Positions 59,365 through 64,000 of a DNA stretch of 64,000 nucleotides are shown here, piece after piece. The position numbers and the translations under genes are program-made. The notes under the pieces are model-generated. The model saw only the letters and a program-made list of their open reading frames with translations, made no database searches and had not been told where the DNA came from. The stretch's first letter is position 1. Each line of letters starts with the position of its first letter. Source of the DNA: JADLHS01 sp020848635 (GTDB lineage: Bacteria; Verrucomicrobiota; Verrucomicrobiia; Limisphaerales; JADLHS01); the NCBI GenBank assembly GCA_037044975.1, contig JBAOIL010000039.1:62001-126000 (forward strand), read 5' to 3'.

Positions 59365-60114
59365 TCAATTGGGGTTGCCGAGTTCGGAAATCGCGCGACC
59401 CATTCGCTCATCCTGCAGTTGGATGACCCGCTGGTTGGCCTCAAAGGAGCGCATCACGCTGATCAAACTGGCCATTTCCGTCACCGGGGTCGTGTTGGCC
59501 GCTTCGAGGAAGCCCTGGCGCACGGCGGGCTGGCTAACCTCGGTGGACTGTAAATTGGGGTTGTTGCTCGCCATGAAGCAACCACCACTGATTTGCGTAA
59601 GCAAGTTGGGCTGGTTGAAATCCACGATCCGCAGCTTGCCTTTCACCTCGCCAGCCTGGCTGACTTCACCGGTTGCGGAAATGGCAAGCGATCCGGGATT
59701 ACTGTGGTCCAGTTGAATCGGACCGGATTCGCCGAGGACGAGACTTCCCTGCTTGTTGGTCAACTGACCGAGGGGACTAATTTGAAATTCACCGTCGCGC
59801 GTGTAAGCCGTCGCGCCGTTGGGCAATTGCAATTCGAAGAAGCCAGCGCCTTCGATGGCCACGTCGGTGTTGACTCCCGTGGAGCGCAGTTCGCCGGCCG
59901 CAAAACTGGTGGTCTTCGTCGCCCGCGGCAGCGTGAAGTGCATGGTGGGATCAAGATTCGCCTGCGGCATCACGCCCGCCTGGATCGAGTCGAAGCTGAG
60001 GTTATGCTTCTTGAATCCCGGGATGGAAGCGGAAGCAAGATTTTCAGAAATCGCTTCCTGCCAACGGGCATTTCCATTCATTGCGGCGGCCGCCTGGTAC
60101 AAACTCACATTCAC
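59365..60114 (-). CDS. flgF: Proximal rod protein FlgF
   Basis: 249 residues of the same family as FlgG (MNVSLYQAAAAMNGNARWQE AISENLASASIPGFKKHNLS), with the shared core VAIEGAGFFELQLPNGATAY TRDGEFQ and the C-terminal FLEAANTTPVTEMASLISVM RSFEANQR. Placement before flgG and weaker similarity to the SNNLANVNT motif support FlgF. Confidence 0.9.
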   Translation of the reverse strand: MNVSLYQAAAAMNGNARWQEAISENLASASIPGFKKHNLSFDSIQAGVMPQANLDPTMHFTLPRATKTTSFAAGELRSTGVNTDVAIEGAGFFELQLPNGATAYTRDGEFQISPLGQLTNKQGSLVLGESGPIQLDHSNPGSLAISATGEVSQAGEVKGKLRIVDFNQPNLLTQISGGCFMASNNPNLQSTEVSQPAVRQGFLEAANTTPVTEMASLISVMRSFEANQRVIQLQDERMGRAISELGNPN

Positions 60115-60363
60115 AGCAGCCTGCCAAGCACCGGTTATGCCACGAGGAAAAACCGCCGGTTTTCGAGGGATCCGGCATGGGTCGCTTTGGAATGCGGAAA
60201 AAATTACCCGCTGCCGTCAGCGCCGAACTGCATTTTTTCCCCACTACGAAACGGAATCGAACGGAGTAAAGAACGGAAATCAGGACCGGTGTTTTGCGCT
60301 CGCCGCCTTCGGAGATTGCTCAGGAAAAGAGGCGACCTCACCCCTGAAGAATGACCGCACCAA

Positions 60364-60648
60364 TCAATAGGCGCAAGCCAACTCGACCACCTGGCCGCAG
60401 GCGCATTGGATGCGAATATGCGTCACGCGATCTCCATCCTTTTGGAGCGTGACCAATGGATCGGAGCACGCCATGGCAAGCGGAGCGGGGCCAGCATTCG
60501 GTGATGCCTTGGCCAAAGGCGCAGCGGACGAGGCGACCACCGGGATGAAGGCATTGCCCGCCGGTGGCCGGCCTTCGGCCCGATTCGACACCGGCCCAGC
60601 GGAGGTATTGGGGTTCACCACCAGGAAGGGAATAAAGGGTGAGGACAT
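60364..60648 (-). CDS. Small protein with C-terminal CxC...C motif, unknown
   Basis: 94 residues. A Pro/Ala-rich low-complexity N-terminus is followed by a compact end, DPLVTLQKDGDRVTHIRIQC ACGQVVELACAY, with three Cys (CACG..ELAC) that might bind a metal. It lies 2 bases before motB's stop-side neighbour and about 250 bases upstream of flgF in the flagellar block. No known flagellar protein matches; the context suggests a local accessory or regulator. Confidence 0.55.
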   Translation of the reverse strand: MSSPFIPFLVVNPNTSAGPVSNRAEGRPPAGNAFIPVVASSAAPLAKASPNAGPAPLAMACSDPLVTLQKDGDRVTHIRIQCACGQVVELACAY

Positions 60649-60650
60649 AT

Positions 60651-61391
60651 TTAGAGGCGACTGCCCGAATTCAGTTTTAAGAGAACGCCGACCCGACGAT
60701 TACTTTCATCGTGAGGATCAAGGTTGGCCATCGGCAGCGTTTCGCCGTAGCCGGCCACCTTGCGGATTTGCGAGGGCACCACATCATGGGCCAGGAGTTT
60801 ACGCCGCGCGCTATTGGCGCGGTCGGCAGACAGCTCCCAGCTGGTATAATCTGCGCTCCGGAATGGACGCCCCAACTCGGTGTGACCTTCCAATTCAATG
60901 GAGAAGCTGTTGGTATAGCGGGCAATCTCCCAAGCCAGCGTGGAGAAGATCCAAACACCATAAGAGGTAAACTCCGCGGTGTCCGGCTCGAAAATCGGCT
61001 TGCGATTGCGGTCAAACACGCTGATGCGCATGCCGTCCGGCGTCATTTCCAACTTCAGGGGGTTTTCATCCGGCGTTTCGGGGTTGCTTTGGAGAGTCTT
61101 CATCAGATCGTCGGCCATCTTGCGAAGCATGTTCAACTCGACAGCGGAAGCGGAATCAAAGTTGCCCTCGCGTGCCTTCACGGCCAACGTGTCTTTATTC
61201 GGAATGATGCCGGTGGATTCCTTGGTAAGGGAGGCGAACGGATTACGGAACGAGCGCTGAACCGCTTCCTTGATTTTCTGATCTTGCGAGGTGAGCCAGA
61301 GCACGAGGAACAGCGCCATCATCGCCGTGACGAAGTCCGCGTAGGCCACCTTCCACGCGCCGCCATGATGGGGATGCCGCTTCTTTGCCAT
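60651..61391 (-). CDS. motB: Flagellar motor stator protein MotB
   Basis: 246 residues. The N-terminus KKRHPHHGGAWKVAYADFVT AMMALFLVLWL holds the single membrane helix with the proton-binding Asp in YADFVT. The C-terminal OmpA-like peptidoglycan-binding domain shows ELEGHTELGRPF and WELSADRANSARRKLLAHDV. It anchors the stator to the wall. It follows motA by 35 bases. Confidence 0.95.
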   Translation of the reverse strand: MAKKRHPHHGGAWKVAYADFVTAMMALFLVLWLTSQDQKIKEAVQRSFRNPFASLTKESTGIIPNKDTLAVKAREGNFDSASAVELNMLRKMADDLMKTLQSNPETPDENPLKLEMTPDGMRISVFDRNRKPIFEPDTAEFTSYGVWIFSTLAWEIARYTNSFSIELEGHTELGRPFRSADYTSWELSADRANSARRKLLAHDVVPSQIRKVAGYGETLPMANLDPHDESNRRVGVLLKLNSGSRL

Positions 61392-61426
61392 GGTTCAGGA
61401 TTTGCCCGGGGGCGTGCTGACGAAGG

Positions 61427-62297
61427 TCATGATGGCGCCGGGGAGTTAAGCGATTTCAAAACTGTTTCCAATTCATCCGCGGTTGGCTTGAGTTCGCTGC
61501 TCAGCCCGCGCCGCGCCACTTCGATCGCCATGATAGGCGCCATGCCATTGGCAAAACCCACCACCGCCGTGGCGATGCAGCGGAAATAGGCAAGCTCCGA
61601 AAGGCCAAGAAAGCCGATGTTAACCGCCAGCGGATTCAAATAGCCGTAGGAAATCAGAATGCCAAGAAAAGTCCCCACCAAAGCGGCCGCCACATGATGC
61701 CCAATCTCCTCGATGGGGCCGGCGATAGAACCCATGGTTACCACAATGCCCAGCACCGCCGCGACAATACCAAAACCGGGCATGGCATCAGCCGCCTTGG
61801 TCAACACATCCACCGGTTTGTGATGTTCTTCTTCCATGCTGTCGAGTTCGGTGTCGAGCAGAAGCTTTAACTGGTCCGGCTTAACCTTGCCGTCAATGAT
61901 CGGCCGCAGGCCGCCGCAGAGCAGTTCCACCGCATGGTGATCTTTGAGAAAGTTCGGGTATTTCGTAAAGATGCTGCTGGTTTGGGGATTCATCACATGG
62001 TCTTCCAGCGCGATCATGCCGTTGCGCCGGCCAAGCATGAACAACTCGTACAGCGCTTTGAATAGGTCCTCGTAAGCCGCTTTGTTATAAGGTGATCCCT
62101 TAAGCGCGGCCAGGGTGGTACTTGAAAAGATCAATGATTACTTTCTTCGGCGACATAATCACCAACGCCCCGGTCGCGGCCCCCACGATTACGACAAACT
62201 CGGCGACTTGGATCAGCGAACCCAGATGGCCGCCGGCCATCATGAAGCCGCCAATAATGGAAACCGTGACGATAATTGCGCCAATGATGATGATCAT
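61427..62297 (-). CDS. motA: Flagellar motor stator protein MotA (frameshifted)
   Basis: ATG at 62,297 (MIIIIGAIIVTVSIIGGFMM) overlaps the stop of fliA. The first two helices are followed by VIIDLF, and a one-base shift at about 62,120, in a T run, is needed to join SSTTLAALKGSPYNKAAYED and the rest. The large cytoplasmic loop (ELFMLGRRNGMIALEDHV) and the last two helices (PGFGIVAAVLGIVVTMGSI with the conserved Pro, and GHHVAAALVGTFLGILISYG) are present. A dead stator in an otherwise intact block is unlikely, so a sequencing error is probable. Confidence 0.9.
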
Positions 62298-63133
62298 GCT
62301 GCGGTCAGGATGTTCGAGGTTTTCTCCACCCGGGCTTCCTGCCAGGCAAGAGATGAACGGATGGCCAGAATGGCCTGCGAATGTATCTGGCAAATCCGCG
62401 ATTCGGTCACGCCGAAGGCTTCGGCGATCTCGCGCAGGCGCAAGTCCTCAAAATAATAGAGGGCCAGCACTTTGCGCTGCATCTCCGGCAATCGCGTGAT
62501 GCGTTCCGCGATCAGGCCGGCCACTTCGCGCCGGGCCGTGCATTCGAGGGGATCGGGTTGCGTGTCATCCGCAATGCTATCGTGCCGGCTGCCGTCGCCC
62601 TCTTCTTCGCCGCCGGCCGACGCGGCATCGAGACAGACGAACGTCGCCGGGCGGATTTGTTCCAAGAGGTCGTGATATTCCGGCAGGGAGAGTTTGAGCG
62701 CCCGGGCCATCGCTTCCTCCGTCGGCGGCTGACCACTGGCTTGTTCCAAATCATGCATCATTGATTGCACCTTGCGCGCCTTGTCATGCACGGAGCGCGG
62801 CACCCAATCGAGCCGGCGCAATTCGTCGAACACCGCCCCGCGAATGCGCACCCGCGCATACGCCTCAAAGGAACTGCCGCCGTGCGGATCAAAATTTCGC
62901 ACCGCATTCAAAAGTCCGACCAGGCCGGAACTGTATAAATCATCAACATCCACGTGCGCCGGAAGGTTCATCGCCAGCCGGCCTACCACCGTGCGCACCA
63001 GCGGCAAATGCGTCTGCACCCGCTCCGCTTCCTGCACGCTGCCAGGGGTGGTTCGTTTGTAGCATTCGGCGACTTCCCGCTGTCGCCCAGCGAGGCGGGC
63101 GGGCGGGGGAATCGTAGGAGCGGTGGTTTGCAT
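62294..63133 (-). CDS. fliA: Flagellar sigma factor 28
   Basis: 279 residues of the sigma-70 group with regions 2, 3 and 4: LVRTVVGRLAMNLPAHVDVD DLYSSGLVGLLNAV and FDPHGGSSFEAYARVRIRGA VFDELRRLDWVPRSV (region 2 into 3), then LPEMQRKVLALYYFEDLRLR EIAEAFGVTESRICQIHSQA (region 4 HTH). It directs late flagellar genes. No flgM (anti-sigma) gene is visible in this block. Its stop overlaps the motA start. Confidence 0.95.
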   Translation of the reverse strand: MQTTAPTIPPPARLAGRQREVAECYKRTTPGSVQEAERVQTHLPLVRTVVGRLAMNLPAHVDVDDLYSSGLVGLLNAVRNFDPHGGSSFEAYARVRIRGAVFDELRRLDWVPRSVHDKARKVQSMMHDLEQASGQPPTEEAMARALKLSLPEYHDLLEQIRPATFVCLDAASAGGEEEGDGSRHDSIADDTQPDPLECTARREVAGLIAERITRLPEMQRKVLALYYFEDLRLREIAEAFGVTESRICQIHSQAILAIRSSLAWQEARVEKTSNILTAA

Positions 63134-63145
63134 AGTGGCCGCCTT

Positions 63146-63388
63146 CTATTTCTTGGCCGCGCGCAGTGGAGCGGACTGGCTTCCGGCTTCTAGCGCGAGC
63201 CGCTGATCACAACTTTCCTGTAGCCCACGGAGCCAAACCCCGCCCCACCACCGCATCAACATCCCTGCAGTAAAACTGGCAACACTGGCCCGCCAGAAGA
63301 GCGCCGGCCAAGCGACCCCCTGCGCCAGGCCAAAGACGATGCCGATCAGGAACCCGATCAGACCGCCGATGATCATCAATTTTTTCAT
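63146..63388 (-). CDS. Small membrane protein in the flagellar block, unknown
   Basis: 80 residues with two hydrophobic helices (KKLMIIGGLIGFLIGIVFGL and WRASVASFTAGMLMRWW) and a hydrophilic C-terminus. It lies 12 bases before fliA and 78 after flhF, in the place where other bacteria have flhG/fleN. It has no ATPase motifs and is not FlhG. Confidence 0.6.
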   Translation of the reverse strand: MKKLMIIGGLIGFLIGIVFGLAQGVAWPALFWRASVASFTAGMLMRWWGGVWLRGLQESCDQRLALEAGSQSAPLRAAKK

Positions 63389-63466
63389 GTATCTTGGACC
63401 CCGTAACCCGGTTTAGCAGAACGTTTGCCACCCCGCTCGATCCGCCCGTCCGCCCCAACAAACCGG

Positions 63467-64000
63467 TCATTTTCGAGCAAACTGACGACCCAGAATTCGC
63501 GCGGGGGTGGCCGCGGTAAATTCTCCCGGAATATTTTGCCCGGCGCTCAGGAACCGCAGCGGGTAATTAGTGCCGAGCACAAAATTCCACAATTTCCCCC
63601 AGCGCGACGCCTCATCGAGGTGGGTCACAATGAGGTCGGTGATCGGCAGCGAAGCAAACGCGCGCACTTGGGCCAGCAGCAGCGGCGTTTCATAGGCCCC
63701 ATTCAGCACCAGATGCACTTGCGGGCACGGCAATTGGCTGAGTTGCCGGCTTAAGGCCGCCAGACCCGCGGGGTCCGCCGGGTTCACGCCCGGCAAATCA
63801 ATGAAGAGCACGCCGTCGTCGAACGCCGGACGCGCGGGCTGAAATCGTTCCATCGGCACGCCGAGAATTTCGCAGAACACACTCAAGGACTCCGCCGTGT
63901 TGGCCACATGGCCGTCCAAACGCCACACGGCGGCGGGGCGACCCTCCACCAGCACGGTCTGGGCGAGCCATTTGCAGAGGCAGGTGGTCTTGCCCGTGCC
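63467..64000 (-). CDS. flhF: Flagellar SRP-like GTPase FlhF, C-terminal part
   Basis: The 5' part is beyond the window. At the edge the frame reads GTGKTTCLCKWLAQTVLVEG, the Walker A loop with the GKTT motif. It continues with VLFIDLPGVN (D-x-x-G) and LIVTHLDEASRWGKLWNFV (T-x-x-D plus the SRP-family GTPase end LGTNYPLRFLSAGQNIPGEF). FlhF sets the place and number of flagella. First visible gene of the minus-strand flagellar block. Confidence 0.9.
   Translation of the reverse strand, partial: GTGKTTCLCKWLAQTVLVEGRPAAVWRLDGHVANTAESLSVFCEILGVPMERFQPARPAFDDGVLFIDLPGVNPADPAGLAALSRQLSQLPCPQVHLVLNGAYETPLLLAQVRAFASLPITDLIVTHLDEASRWGKLWNFVLGTNYPLRFLSAGQNIPGEFTAATPARILGRQFARK

Overview
The window joins two unrelated genomes or contigs. 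Bases 1 to about 11,820 are AT-rich and look like Ignavibacteria or a relative in the Bacteroidetes/Chlorobi group. They hold a secreted protein with a type IX secretion (T9SS) sorting tail, a complete rRNA operon on the minus strand (16S, tRNA-Ile, tRNA-Ala, 23S, 5S) with a TAnnTTTG-type promoter, a protein made of tandem Myb-like helix-turn-helix repeats, and many short dispersed intergenic repeats. From about 11,820 the DNA is GC-rich and looks like Verrucomicrobia (Limisphaerales/Pedosphaera-like). The switch falls inside a reading frame, so an assembly chimera is the simplest explanation.

Layout of the GC-rich part. 11.8-17.2 kb: exopolysaccharide genes (DegT-type aminotransferase, priming sugar transferase, four-helix-bundle protein, DUF218 protein, membrane nucleotide-sugar dehydratase). 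17.7-21.6 kb: an intact IS110-family element plus two short related units that keep only its 5' leader and about 20 codons. 19.8-34 kb: exported or Tat-exported carbohydrate-related proteins (beta-propeller, two Gfo/Idh/MocA oxidoreductases, GH71/99-like lipoprotein), a hemerythrin, a pseudopilin, RluE-like pseudouridine synthase and glutathione peroxidase. 33.8-37.3 kb: thioredoxin reductase with a mutarotase, then rpsP-khpA-trmD-rplS. 37.5-46.5 kb: an esterase-like hydrolase, ApbE, a pseudopilin, QueD, and a tight LuxC / MFS / LuxE cluster next to an FMN reductase. 46.6-48.3 kb: further IS110 debris. 48.4-50 kb: an exported propeller protein. 50.5 kb: tRNA-Leu. 50.6-64 kb: one continuous minus-strand flagellar block, in transcription order flhF, small membrane gene, fliA, motA, motB, small CxC gene, flgF, flgG, flgA, flgH, flgI, flgJ(N), flgN, flgK, flgL, fliW, csrA, fliC.

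Many clearly homologous genes are broken by single-base shifts, often at or near short homopolymers (secreted protein at 1.3-3.4 kb, aminotransferase, sugar transferase, dehydratase, Tat protein, GH71/99, propeller, motA). Uncorrected sequencing errors are the likeliest cause, and such genes are listed as CDS with the break marked.

The most interesting signal is a conserved 141-150 nt structured leader found four times (one intact IS110, one truncated IS110, two short units). It always abuts a transposase-type ATG and is a candidate bridge RNA. The two short units share both boundaries and look like miniature non-autonomous IS110 elements. Second is the lux-like reductase cluster without luciferase. 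Third is a set of in-frame insertions of repeat-like DNA inside otherwise conserved enzymes.
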